From positions 67,554,983 through 67,618,982 of the forward strand of contig OX377201.1 of NCBI GenBank assembly GCA_947396885.1: a DNA stretch of 64,000 bases. The letters are read 5' to 3'. The DNA comes from Heligmosomoides polygyrus polygyrus. Its lineage: Eukaryota > Nematoda > Chromadorea > Rhabditida > Heligmosomidae. The notes under the pieces were generated by a model. The model was not told the DNA's origin, did no database searches, and saw only the letters and a list, made by a program, of their open reading frames with translations. The number at the start of each line of letters is the position of its first letter. Positions within the stretch are counted from its first letter, which is position 1. Shown here piece after piece: positions 24,709-37,500 of this stretch. The translations under genes and the position numbers were made by a program.

Positions 24709-25235
24709 AATGCACCCATCTAGCCATATTCGCACTCGACGATGGCGTACTCATCCAGATGCTCTTATTGACCCTTTTTGGCTCAATCGGCCGACCTTTC
24801 CCCGTCGTTGGTGGCCGGGACACCACCTCGACGAGGGGAGGCGCGACGGGCCCCAGGTTCGGGACAGCCTGGGGCCTCCTCCGCCGCTGAGCAACAGCGT
24901 ACCCTCGTCGCACTGGCGCGAGCTTCGGCGCCAGGCGACCTTGCCTCTTGGTACTATCGTATTCTCCGGTGCTTGCATTCAATCCGTGATTAGGTTCGCA
25001 ATTCTTTCGTGGTAGAGACAGCTCAGTACCTGTTGTGTGCCTTCTATCCAATACTCATCTTCGCGAGGCCTTCAGCTAGCGCATAGTCGGAAACGGGGAA
25101 CACGCCGCATGTACTTCCTCCTCTCCCACACCTCGTGCATTTACGTCAAAGTCGTCGAGTGTAGGCGAGCCAGCTTCAAGGCACTACACGCTTGCTACCA
25201 ATGTGGACACGATGCATTGTCATATGTTTGTAAAT

Positions 25236-25241
25236 TTTTAT
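25236..25241 (-). terminator. Poly(A) signal AATAAA on minus strand, likely arl-8
   Basis: TTTATT on the + strand gives AATAAA on the minus strand, 342 bp past the arl-8 stop. It lies 4 bp from the opposite-strand signal of unc-22, so the two transcripts would end in overlapping sequence. Confidence 0.4.
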
Positions 25242-25245
25242 TATG

Positions 25246-25251
25246 AATAAA
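25246..25251 (+). terminator. Poly(A) signal AATAAA, likely unc-22
   Basis: AATAAA on the + strand lies 538 bp after the twitchin stop codon and is the first canonical signal in this direction that I see. Confidence 0.55.
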
Positions 25252-25582
25252 TTTATAAATAACAGTCAAGGGAATCGGAGAGCTCATGAGAATTGACGGA
25301 CAACACATTGTCGCTACAAAGACTGCCAAGCTACGCAAGATGCACAGATCTGAGAGTTATCACGCTAAAACCAATATCACCAGCATTGAAAAAGCAACCT
25401 AGTCGTAGAGAACAACAACCATTAAACGCTCTGTAGACACATCCAGATGTGCTCACACATCGAAAGCGGGAGAAACTAGACGGAAGCGTCGGAGACGCTC
25501 TTCTGAAACTTGGCGTGCACGATGAGACATGATATATGGAAAATCAAGGGGAGCTAAACAATGTACAGGCGTAATGCACTAA

Positions 25583-28500
25583 TCAGCGCTGACTCTTCGA
25601 GTGTTGAATCAGCCATTGCAGTGTGATATCTGCAAGCAATCAATTTAGAAGCAAACCGCCGCTAGCAGTCCATCAACAACTGTGTTGAAGCACCGGCCGA
25701 GGATGGCACATATTTGCCTAGGAACCTACACCGCGCTGTCGTTATTGGTGCAAATGGTTCCTGAGGAACGCTCAAACACTCAAACCACCCCACCTCCTGA
25801 CTACGACTAATCGACGTTGGCCCGTAAGAACAACTTTGACTGCAATAGCTTCTGCCCGATGTGAGGCGCGCAAATTCGGATGCGGCAAGGACTCGAACAG
25901 AAACGTGTCTCTCGCAGACCAAAGTGATCGACACTTATCTTTGCTAGGCCACCGATCATCTCAACAGGCCAACCATCGCTTAAAGGGCGATGAGTTGCAA
26001 AGAAAACTCTTTTGGAGGGCAAAACGGTGGGCTGCCTATTACAGCTATCATTCGAACCAAGCATTTTCGTCGGATATCTGATTTCGAAACCGAAAGTGGC
26101 GTTATCTGAATCATCCGGGTCAAACGAAAACGAAAACTGCCGTCATGTGCATCACTTGAAGACTCGGCCAATTGAAAACCAGCCTCGTTTGACTCATCCG
26201 ATGATCCAGGGTCTTCGAAATTGCAACGGCTCGGATAAATGAAGGTTAACTCGCCCTGTGGCGAAGCTCACAGGTATGCGCTTAAATGTGATCCGAAAAG
26301 CCATTAATCGAAAATCGTGACTACAGCAAAACCCTCTTAGTCGAAAATGTTAATCCCAAAATTGTAACAAGCGACAAAGACACGTCGAAAACCTGGGCGC
26401 CGCTTTGGGCTGTTACTTGCGAATATCAAGTCCCGGCTGAATTCGAAGCCATTGAAGACCAAGCTTTCCGTCTTTTTAGGACATATGAATTGGTTCCAGA
26501 TCTTGTAGAAATTTTAAGGGCCTGACTTGCCTATTGAGCGATACTTATGAGTCGTTGTAAAAGCCATGCTAAAGTTGAAGATAATCACGATGGTACATGA
26601 ATTCGTGCATTTTTTCCTAATTTTGCTCTGGTATTTAATGATTTAGTGCTCCGCTACTCCTGACTTTTCTGGTCGAAAAGTGTAACGAATGCCATCAGCT
26701 TCCAATATAGCCTAAAACAGCGCTTTCCTTTGAATCGAAATGGTGCAGATAGATCCCTAATCTCTCGTTCACAGGAGGAGAAGTCACTAGGCACCGCGTA
26801 TCTCCTCCACAGTGTTAAAATCGAAACGCGTCTCTTAAAAGGACATGAGGACGCTCTCCAAAACTCTAAACAACTATGGGATTTGACACCTGTAGACTAA
26901 CACTTGGTGCCACACGGTAGTAATAACGTGCTTCCACGAGAAGCCTTGAATTGTTCACATTTCCCTTGAACCTATCCATGCTCGTGTGCCCCTGAGCACT
27001 ATGCACGAAGACCGCATAACCCAACAAAGCACAGTAAATTTGGCCGAGATCTGAAACTGCAGCATAGAATGGTAAATAAACATATTGGAAACAAAGCAAA
27101 ACAGACAGGCGCTCATACATGTAGCATAAGAGGAATAGAGAGTTAGCCGCCAATGAGGAAGCGAGAGTGAAAACGCCTGCCACTTCTTTGGAGACCTCTC
27201 AGTGACAATCGAAAGGGCCAAATTATTAACCAAGAGCTCCAACCTGGAGAAAAGCACCAAGAAGCATGTGTTGCAAAAAGCAAAACACATCACTCGACAA
27301 AACAAAAATCTATGATTGTTCTTTACGATTAAGTGCACTTATTATTCACTATATTTATCCACAACTAAACGTTCTGCTTATTGATAGGGAACCACAAGGC
27401 CAAAATGTCGTAAATCGCAGAAGCACACCGAAAAACAGTCGTTAAATCATCAACTGAGACTCATAATAATGTACACCAGTGATGGGCAATCAATCGTTTT
27501 CGGAGCAGACTTCGTAATCATTTAGCGGTGTAGCCTATGCATACCTTCCGTTCGTGGTTTTCCGTAGACAAAGAAAAAATTCGTTGGGATCTGTCGGGTT
27601 GTACCCAATCCGCACCGTGGACGGCAACGCCCTGATACAGATAGCGGCAGCGGGCTACTGGAGTCTCGTCTACGTCGCCCCGACCGGGAGCTCGTCAGCT
27701 CCTGCCAGCAGCCTGTCAGAGGGCATGCCTGCCCTCTCCTTTCCTTTTCCTTATCCCTCACCACTTACCGTATACTCTATACTGTATGCCAGTCTATAAT
27801 AAAGATGACATACCATCCACCGTATAGTAGAACCTAGGCAAAGATACTCCGTAGGATTCATCAAGTAGGGAAGAGCTCTCCTTTAACTGATAGATCCCAC
27901 AATACACCTCTGTGGAGGTTCTGCTCTATTCGAGTCCGACAGGAGATGTGGGGCCCCTACTCCGAAAAGGGAGGAACGCTGCGGGCAGCGAAGGAAAACA
28001 TGTTTCGGAACAACTCCGCCCGTGAATGGAGGGGAAAACGAACCCGATGCATCTGCTTGTAATTCCGAGCCTAATTTCGACTATTTCTGACTACTCGTAG
28101 ATTCTTGGAGTTCAATAAATTGTTTCTTGATTCGACAAACATTCGTTATATCTATTCTCGCCTGTAGGGGCTTCGCGAGTAGTCAAAAACTCACATTTGT
28201 TGAGGTATAGCTTTACATACGGCACCAATTTGTTCGAAAATTGATTGAGAATTTTTCTTGCAATTTTTGTGTTAAATGCTGAAGACGGCAGACGCATGCA
28301 GTCAACATATCACATGTGTTTTGTCACGGCGTAAGGAAATGCTAGTGCAAGAACTATAGATCGGGTCCCTACGCCTATCTGCAGTGATACTCTTGCTAAA
28401 TTCTCGAATATTCGAGTACGAATACATTCGAAAAACATGTTTCTTGAATACTGAGTTTCGTACGAAGCTGATTCAAATGCCTACTCGAACTGGTCATTCT

Positions 28501-31500
28501 GACACAACTATAATAGGTAACTTCACGTTAAGAATCATATGAACATCCATCTATTCTAGAATATATCCAGTGCGAAGGATACAGCGTGTCAGCTACGAAA
28601 AACTCCCAATTACGTGGAGCATGCGACCCCATAGTGACGTTTAATAACATACAAGTAGTTGTAGTTTGTAATTATGCCTGTTTGTTACCTTTACTGAATG
28701 AAGTCTCAAAAATAACTCTGAAGTTCAATGGATAGCTGGTCGATGCCATAATAGGTTGCATCTGATATATTCCCACGTATCCATGCCACTCGTAACTTAT
28801 CGTAATCGAGCGAAAACCGAGAAGCGGATATCAATAACCCCATTCAGGGTGTTTGGACAAGGGTGGTGGGAACATCGATATGGGTAGTAATAGGTCGTAA
28901 TTTACCAAACGGACATCGCCACTGTGTTCAGCATCTTAAATAACTTCCCTAGGTAGAGTTTGGACGAAGGTAATGCCACTCTGATCAAAAATAATATTGT
29001 CGCGCACCACTGGGCGACACGGTCCCATGAGACAGACTGGCTGTCCCCACCACTGCGCGACATTGTCGTCAACGTGTTAAACCACGCTTGTCTCGCTGAG
29101 GAAGCTCTCTCAGATGAGATGCTGCCCCCATATGATCGCTTTCGCATGTTCTCAGTTAGTTTTGGAAGTGTTTCTCGCTGTCGCCTCATTTGCGAACAGG
29201 ATGGACAAGTATTGATTTGACCCATCATCAACACATGCTTATCGTTCTTCGGATTTCCTTACAGACTTCTTCTCACAACTTTCACTATTTCAGCTAACTG
29301 TTACCAAGTACAGCATATTTTATCCACCTCGTGTGATTGGACGCCTTGCTGTGTATTTTCTTCCTCATCACTCTCACATACACTTACGGGAGACGGGTCA
29401 GAGGCCTCGCAGATAGGAGCATTTGCATTCACTCCCTTGATTTAGAGGTCGAGAAAGGTCGAAAATCATCAAGGAAGGTCGAAGGAAGGATTTTGAGGTC
29501 GAAAAAATCGTCCGAAATTATCTCTGGGGTTATTTGGAATGCAGACCAGCAATCTGGCAACCATTTTCGTTGAAACGACGGAGGGTAGAAAGTTACGATA
29601 GGTATGTGTAAGAAAAGGGGTGCGCGCAGAATAATCGGCACTGCTGCCCTTCACGACTGTAGGTCGAGGAAAGGACAAGGAAAAAAATTTGGCCTAAACA
29701 TCGCCCACGATCGTTATTGGGGTGCTGATCACGGATATGATATCGATTTTTAAATTCTTCGTCGATCATGGCAGGTTACGGTAGATATGGGTGGGTAAAA
29801 CTGTCTACGTTAGTAGGATCGCTTTCTTCTCCAATGTAGTCAGACTTATTTACCACCTTCTACTTCAATGTAAAGTAGTGCAAGCAAAGTGATAGTTTAG
29901 AAAAGGAGTGACAGATTCGTGGGCAGCAGCTTAAACAACTACCATAGGCGAAGTGTGGGCGAAATCGGTAGTCATGACTTCGTCACCCTTACTCACCACT
30001 AGCCAATAATACGATAACCCACCGAAGCCAAAATGTATTCTTCAGTTGCAAAAATGGCAGCAGTCCACAAAGCAAGTAGCAGGATCATTCCAGGAACCGA
30101 ACCCCCGACGCCCCTCCCACAAGTCCGCCTCGCTATCTACCCGGTCATCCAGTCGCTGCCGCCGCCGTTGTGGATGAATCACTTGAATGCACACTGCAGC
30201 TTCGTCTAGGAAGCGTAAAAAACTATCGTATTACTATAATCAGACTTTGAGCTCCAAGCCTATTGTAAGTTAAGTTCAGAGCACAACAGGGCCACTCCAG
30301 GTGTCACTTTTGCCTTATCAGCCCGCCCTGAAGTGATACAATTTTTTGCCATTTTTGGACCACCAGGGGCACTTAGCAAAAACGGAACACAGTTCTGTGA
30401 TCCTTGCTCGATACTCTACAAGACCATATAGGTCACGTTGAGAACCTTTGGGGAAATTCATCGGCCTCCCTTGTAAGTTATGCTTTTAAGAGTTAATCCT
30501 TCATACATCGATGGCGAAGCGCATTCTAGTCAGCGGTATAGACACTATATTCCAGCCCCTGTTCATTTCAGCTCTAGATTGGCAAATTTAACGATAAAGA
30601 ACGGATTTCGGAATACCTGACTAACCTATATTCTCTTTCTCCTTACAAGAAATAGAGTAGCAGCAGATCTCGCGATTCTGGATAGCCGACAGATTCCTGG
30701 AACAGTCGACTTATAAAGAAAGTTTGAGACTAATTGGGCTCGAAAGTCGTGTACCAAACAAAATTGAGATGTTGAAATATAACGGCATCAAAGAAAATTT
30801 TCGGCGAAGATCATCAACCGTTTAAGACAGGATGATGCAAGCCGTGACGCAACCGAGACTGCAACAAATGACAACTTACATGCGTTCAATAAGCTGTCGT
30901 TCGTCAAGAGCACCGGGCAAATCTTTCTTGTTTCCTAGCACAAGAACCGGTATAGCGTCCAACTGCGCCTTATCGAGAAGCTGCATGAGTTCATTACGCG
31001 ATGCCTGAAGTGGTTCATAGTGAAAAACAGCGAGATTCCATGTCTGGATAAACTTCTGGGGAAGGACGAAGGCTATAAACGCTTTTCACAAGATCAGTCG
31101 ATCAGCAGCCATTCGTCAATGAGCCAGATATCCTATGCGGCATTTCAGTACTTGTTCAATGCTCTGCTTCCTATGTGGTCAGATAGATTCCAGACTAATA
31201 TAGTCCTGAGAAGGTGGTTGGCTTTTGCACTAGGCAGTGTCACTGCACCAAAACGGTGGAACACAATGAGGACAACACGGTTCGTCATCATGGTCAACTG
31301 CTCTCATACGTGCTCTGATATGTGCAAACGGCTAAGAACCACCGAAAAAAGACCACACCAGTAGAACGACCAAAGTCCCACATGACAATGACGTCGCTAC
31401 TGCGACTAAGGCCTATGTTATACTTCAGCGACGCTGTGTTGCGCGGGCTACTACGTACTGCGTAGCAGTCCGCGTAACATTGTCGCCGACGTCGCCGACA

Positions 31501-34500
31501 ACAGCGTCGCCCAAATATAGCATAGGCATAACTGACATTTTCAAAGCTGCCCGAGATACACTTTGTGGATGCGAGAAAATACCGTGACATTGTTTTCTTA
31601 TTATTTTTGCCCGTTTTTCGCTTCCGACGTAGCCTACCAGCTGGAAGACTAATGGTTAAGCATCACTATCAGAATTATTAGCGATATGACGTCATGTATC
31701 TATCCATGAGACCATGCCCACATTGGCGGCATCTGCTGCAGTGCCAGGCACGCCTCCTCTGACGGCCGTAGTCCGTTTCAAACCTGAGGGGTAGAACTAA
31801 GACATTCTATTCCTCGTTGGGATTTCCTGTATACGCCAAACAAGCCTTACATCCCTTCGGGATCGATGAATGATTAATGTAATGGTACCAGAGTCATTAG
31901 AGAAGGCTGAAATACTGGCATGTATTATATATCGGCTGGCCACCGCAAGTCATTGCTTAGTCCAAATACGCATTGAAGTTGCATCTATGACTCCCCGAAA
32001 AAGTAGAATGCGTGGCGTGCTCTGCGAAACGATGGATGAACGCCGGTCTCCCTCCTTTTATTCCCTATTTCAATTTGCTCACTGTGAGAGTGGGACGAGA
32101 GCGACCTAGAACACGTTCTAATCTTCTTTTGGCTAGAGCAGTAAATCAGTACTGGGCAACCCAGCGGCTGTCACAGCGGCTTTGGATATGGAGCACGTAA
32201 TGGTGAGCCAATCTCTTAGTGCGGATAACGTCATCATTGCGAACAGCGTATTTCGAAAGCGTGACTCCCATCTCGTGCATTTCCATAGAGACAATACCAA
32301 GGGACAAATTGACTTCATCCTTGTCAAGCATCGCGATCGAAGGATGGTCACAGACGCGGTTGTGCCCTATGAGACTGTCGCCACACAGCAACATCCGCTG
32401 AACTGCACTCCTAAGTTCGCCCTCCGAGGTTGAAGCAGGTTTTAAAAAATCTGCCATCCCCATTTGTTCATAGCATAGTATTATGAGCCGTGCTGTATCA
32501 AAATCTCGGTCGACCGCTATCAATTGGTATAAATAGGATCAATGGCCATAGTGGGTTCTCATTCTTCTTCTGTTTCATGCCTGCAATAAAGAAGTGGCGA
32601 AATCAGAGCAAGTACAACAAAAAAACCCGCATGGCAACGGACTGATAGGAACCCGCTTACAGGTCCAGCATGCAGTCCGCCGAGAATCAAGTGGTGGGGT
32701 TGAAAGGAATTGCAGCAGCTGTTTTTCTCGTATTCGGTTATCGACTGTGACAACCGTAGATGAAACATGGAATGATGCCACCGATACGACATTAGAAACT
32801 GCACGTTCTGAAGCTGGACTCCGCAAGATCCAGAAACAGGCAGAGCTGTGGACTAACGACGTTAGAGAAACGGTCACAGATAAGAAAAGGCTATCAACGT
32901 TCCTGCACGACAGGACTGCTGCCAACTGGCGTATCTACAAGATGTCGAAATAAAGCGACAAAGAGGGTCGTCACCGTTGTAAAAGCCGAACATCTTGATG
33001 ATCTCAATGAGAAACTCGAGACGCGTGATGGTGATCGACATTTGTATTGGCTTCCCAAAACATGCCTTCGCCAGACCGAGGACATCGAGAAATTCTTGGG
33101 CATCAACGATGAGAACGGCCAACTACTTACGAAACGCAAGAGGGCTACGGGACGATGGCATGACTACTTCGAGAGAATTTCGACAGTAGAGTTTGCCCAT
33201 CCCCCTATCCCTTGTGTCCCTCCTACGCACGGTGCTTTGCAGAAAATCACTGTGAAGGAGATGTAAGCGGCTTTGAAGAAGACGAAGCGAGGGTAAGTAA
33301 CAGGTAACAGGTGCCGATGACTTAATGGCCAAGATATGAAAGCTTTGCTACAAATGACTGTTGCTGATTGTAGAGAGACTGTATGTATAAGATGTGCAGT
33401 GTGTGAGCATCATGTCTGCTTCGCACATTTTTTGCTTTGTTCCATGAATGCCAAGATTGTTAGAAACACCTCCAGTTGTACAATGTAAGATTTGGACTCT
33501 TTTCGCGCAAAATAGTAGATAAAAGGTCACCATAGCATTCTTTTTGCCCTCACGCATTTTTACAAACATGTATCATAGTTTTCCCGCCTATTTAATCTAA
33601 CAACGGTCAGAATTTAAAATAAAAGGTCATTTTGAAGATAAATCATGATGTGCAACAAAAAAAAAAAAAACAGAATGTGGACCAAACCAACGACGTTCCA
33701 TGTGACAAGCGGGAGCACTACCCCTGCTCCACCGCAGCTGGCGGAACCTTCTTACGGAGCTCCTCTGACTCATCGCACTCGCGCCAGGTCCATCGCCGCC
33801 AGCCCTCGGTCAGGCCACCCAACTTCGGAAAGTCATAACTCGCTCAGGAGTTTCATTTTGCAATATTGACACCCATATTCATAATCAGCATTCCGAGCTC
33901 TTTTAATGATCCTGGTTTTAACTTGAACTTCCATGAGGGTCGAAACCGTTCCCTAGTTAGAGAAGAGAAAGCTACCTAGAGAAGAAAGAGATCAAATGAT
34001 CGTGTACCGTGTAAGGTCATATGGTATGCCTTACTACAGCACAGTGTCACCAAGAGCTTGAGTGGCACCCTTACTTGTGTCTAAACAGTAGAGTGTGAGC
34101 GCCAGCATCGGCGAACTTTCCAATCTCCGTTAGTGTTTCTGCGCTTTCCCCCGCTGCTTTCCATTGTCATGATGAAGGACAGGCGCGAGTAGCGCAGTCG
34201 GAGGAGGTGACGGCTGTCGCGTGCACCTGATACCAGGTTCCTGGATCGGCTTTCCGCCCAGGCCACCCAAGCCTTCCATCCCTCCGGGGTCGATAAATTG
34301 GTACCAGACTTGTCTCGGAAAGATAAAGCGCTGACTTTTTCATCGGCTGGCCACTGTATGGCCAAATACGCATTCAAAATCACTTCCATGATATCCCGTA
34401 GAAGTAAAATGCGCGGCGCATACAAAAAGGGATTGAGTAACGCCGTCCTTTATCCTTTCAATGAAGGACATTTCGGGAGACCTTCAGAAGCCTCTTCCTG

Positions 34501-37500
34501 GACGCCGTATTAGGCAGACGACGTAATGCCTGCCAGCCGAGACAAGATCGAACTCGAGCTACAAGCTAAACGTTAAAAAAATCGCGTACTATACCATAGT
34601 AGTAAGCATGGCTGGGTCCATTGAGAGCAATGGTACTGCGCTCGTATGGACGACAAAGTTCAGGTATCTTGATTCTGCAACTGCGTTTGACGGTAGTCTA
34701 AGCTTCGAAGTTAACTCAGGAATGAGCGCAGCATGGTCCAAATGGCGCTCGATGAAGGGAGTTTTATGTGTGAGGAAAATGCCAGAATGCCTTAAATCCA
34801 GGATCTACAGAACCGTTGTTCAAATAGAAGATATGTATGGTGCTGAGTGGTGGCCTACAACTAAGGTAGGTGAGCCTCGCCACAGTGTAGTGGAAAAGAA
34901 AATACTGCGCAGGACGGCTAGTGCTACGCGTCTGGACCGTATTCGCAACGACGCAAAACGTCAGAGGTTTGGTGTCGCTCCAACTGTCGACAAGTTACGT
35001 AACACGGGACGTTATATTAACGTTTATACCACACGTCTCAGTTTTTGGGTTAGGCTCTCCACTTGATCTTGGATCAGGCATTTCAACATAGTTAAGAGTT
35101 TCGCAAACTACCTCCAACTTATCCTCATCAGCAGCGTCAACCATGAAAACGATGGCGTTTACGCCACGACAGTACCGTTCCCACATCGATCGGAATCGCG
35201 GTTGACCTCCAATGTCCCAAAGCTGAAAAAAGAAGGTGAACACTGAGAATCAGATTCGCTGGCGTGCTGAGCTATCACGTGGTGTCAAGGACCCCCTATG
35301 GGATAGATATACTCGTAGGGGCCTCCGTGTTTAAAAACTTGGGTACACCATCTTGCCCCTCTGAAGTGGGTAGTATTTTTAGCTTACTTCTTGTAGCTTA
35401 TATAAAGGTCATAAAAGTGATTAATGCAATAGTGATTCCCATACAACATTTCGAAGACCTCAGGTGTGGCTTGCTTGAATGTAATGGTCACAGGCAATGG
35501 TGTCAACGTGTTTTGAGAACACGAAAAATACACCATATATACATACATATATACAGATACATATATACATATTTAGTGTGGTCATGAATTCTTTTCTTTC
35601 TTACTGCTATAACTCCATACATTCCAAGACCATAGATCCTGCGAAAAAAACGGCTGAATCGGAAAATATAGTTGGTCTCAATTCACCGTTTCACCGAGGA
35701 CAGGACAGTTTTGTCCTCTGTTAGTGACCACCACTTCGCCTGGTTCTTGCCAGCTAACAGTTGGAATGCACTCCTCCTATCCGCTGTCATTTCTCTGAGA
35801 ACGCCCTTGCGATGTATAGTGCTGTCACACCAGCGTGCAGCCTACGAGCAGTAGTTAACGTCAATAAAAACGAAAATGTGCAACAAACCTTAATAGTGAC
35901 ATTGCCTTTAGTGATCTTCCTCATATTGAATCCCACGGTCGGAATCATATCTTCCGTGAATTGCCCGCTCTAAAATGTGAAGCGCTTAGTAACCAATACC
36001 ACTATTTAAGGGAATGCCAGCTTCATAAGGTTGAGGTTCTACCATAGCTAAACGTAACACATTTCTCATATGTCCCAGCGAAAGACGTGGGTCTCGACGG
36101 CAGAAGTGGGTCTTATTCAGCTTCCTTTTCGCAGCTCAAGGGAAGAGTTCCGAAAACGGTAGCTCATGTAGGGTGTGGGCGATCACCTCCTCTCGAGGAC
36201 ACTAGGCACTAGCCCAGGAAGCATGGTTAACTGTGCTATGTGATTGTTAACTTTCAGTAGGTTGCGGACGGTAGCACAGCTTCTTAGAATAAGCCTTGTT
36301 TGCTTAAATACTACATGTGAATTCGTCCAACTAACCCGGCCAGAAGTGTTCAAGCCTCACGACAGAAATATATCACGCGTGAGTGGGATGTACTTTTTGG
36401 TTGTGGCGCAGCAGCAGTTAGTGAAAAAGTATAGTAAGGTTCCCGCCAGACACGTACACAATAGTTTGCTTTGCTTCCGTTCTAGTGCGCTGAGACGACG
36501 CATGATGGTGCTACCGGGAGCCACATTCATCAATCGCCTACCGGCCGCTAACGGTATATCGGTTATCGCGTTGTATCTCTGTATCTCTCTGTACCACTTA
36601 CTGAGAAGACCGCCGATATGGTGAATCCACCGTGAGATGATACCAGCGGTATCGTTAATAAATCTGGCCGTGAAGAGGCTGACTACCGCGTGCACACCAA
36701 ATCGAAATTCTTGGTTCGGTCTCCTCGGGCCCACCAAGACCAGTACGCATTCATACTTCCTCTTCTTCTTCAGCGTCTGTCCCGCTTCGTAGCGGGGTCC
36801 GCTATTCTGGTGTCATGACGCCACTTCTCCCGATCCAGCGCTAGATCAGGGTGGACAACAGCAACCTTCAAGTCCATATGTAACGTGTCAGACCAGCGCT
36901 GCTTCGGACGCCCTCTAGGCCGCTTTCCTATTACCTCGAAGTTAAAGCCTATCTTGCGGACGCTATCTTCCTTTCCACGCAGAACGTGGCCGTACCATCA
37001 TAAGCGAGCTTCGCGCATCTTGCCCGCTATCGGCGCGTCACCGAACTTCTGCCGAATGACATCGTTTCGGATGCGGTCCAAGCGCGTGACTCCAGCTGTC
37101 CAGCGCAGCATCTTTGTCTCCATGACGCTGAGGCGCGTTTCAACCTCCTTGGTCGCAGACCAACACTCAGCACCGTACATCGCTATCCGCCGGACGACAG
37201 TTCTATATAGTTTTGACTTCAAGCGCTCTCGTATCTTTCTATCGCAGAACACGCCTGTCAACGAGCGCCACTTGGACCAAGCTGCATTCACGAGTGAGTT
37301 CACTTCAATCATCAGATGCTGATCCCAAGTACTTGGAAACCGAAGTGCGTAGGAGCTCGATGCCGTTAACCTTGATGGAGCTGGACTCATTAACGACCGT
37401 CGTTAGATACTCGGTCTTCTTCACGTTCAGTCTGTTTCCAAAACACTCCAAGCGATCACACCAAGCTTACACCTCTCGCTCGAGTTCACCTTTGTCTTCG

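Larger units (their letters stand above)
24709..25582. other. Convergent intergenic region: 3' UTRs of unc-22 and arl-8
   Basis: A GC-rich segment (24780-24955) forms local hairpins such as GGCCCCAGG...CCTGGGGCC (about 24848-24876) and GGCGCGAGCTTCGGCGCC. AT-rich sequence with poly(A) signals follows near 25236-25251. No gene is seen between the two stop codons, which are 874 bp apart. Confidence 0.6.
31005..35111. other. arl-8 intron 3 (4.1 kb) occupied by MITE, RTE and SINE-like sequences
   Basis: From left to right it holds a MITE (31411-31527), a decayed SINE-like body (about 31735-32020), an RTE endonuclease-RT fragment (32180-33345), a SINE-like unit (34180-34430) and the 3' part of an RTE element (34600-35030). 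All are opposite to or independent of arl-8 transcription. Sequence from 33346 to 34180 shows only A-rich runs (33658-33670). Confidence 0.65.

Noticed and set aside
26866..27338. Hydrophobic minus-strand frames resembling a membrane protein
   Set aside because: Two overlapping frames in AT-rich DNA with no splice-consistent neighbours. The hydrophobicity follows from T-rich codons.
28902..29234. Opposed open frames in arl-8 intron 5
   Set aside because: Open on both strands, no recognisable family, no splice signals around them.
30090..30140. tRNA gene on the minus strand
   Set aside because: A and B boxes are present, but the acceptor and anticodon stems do not form, so a SINE head or relic is preferred.
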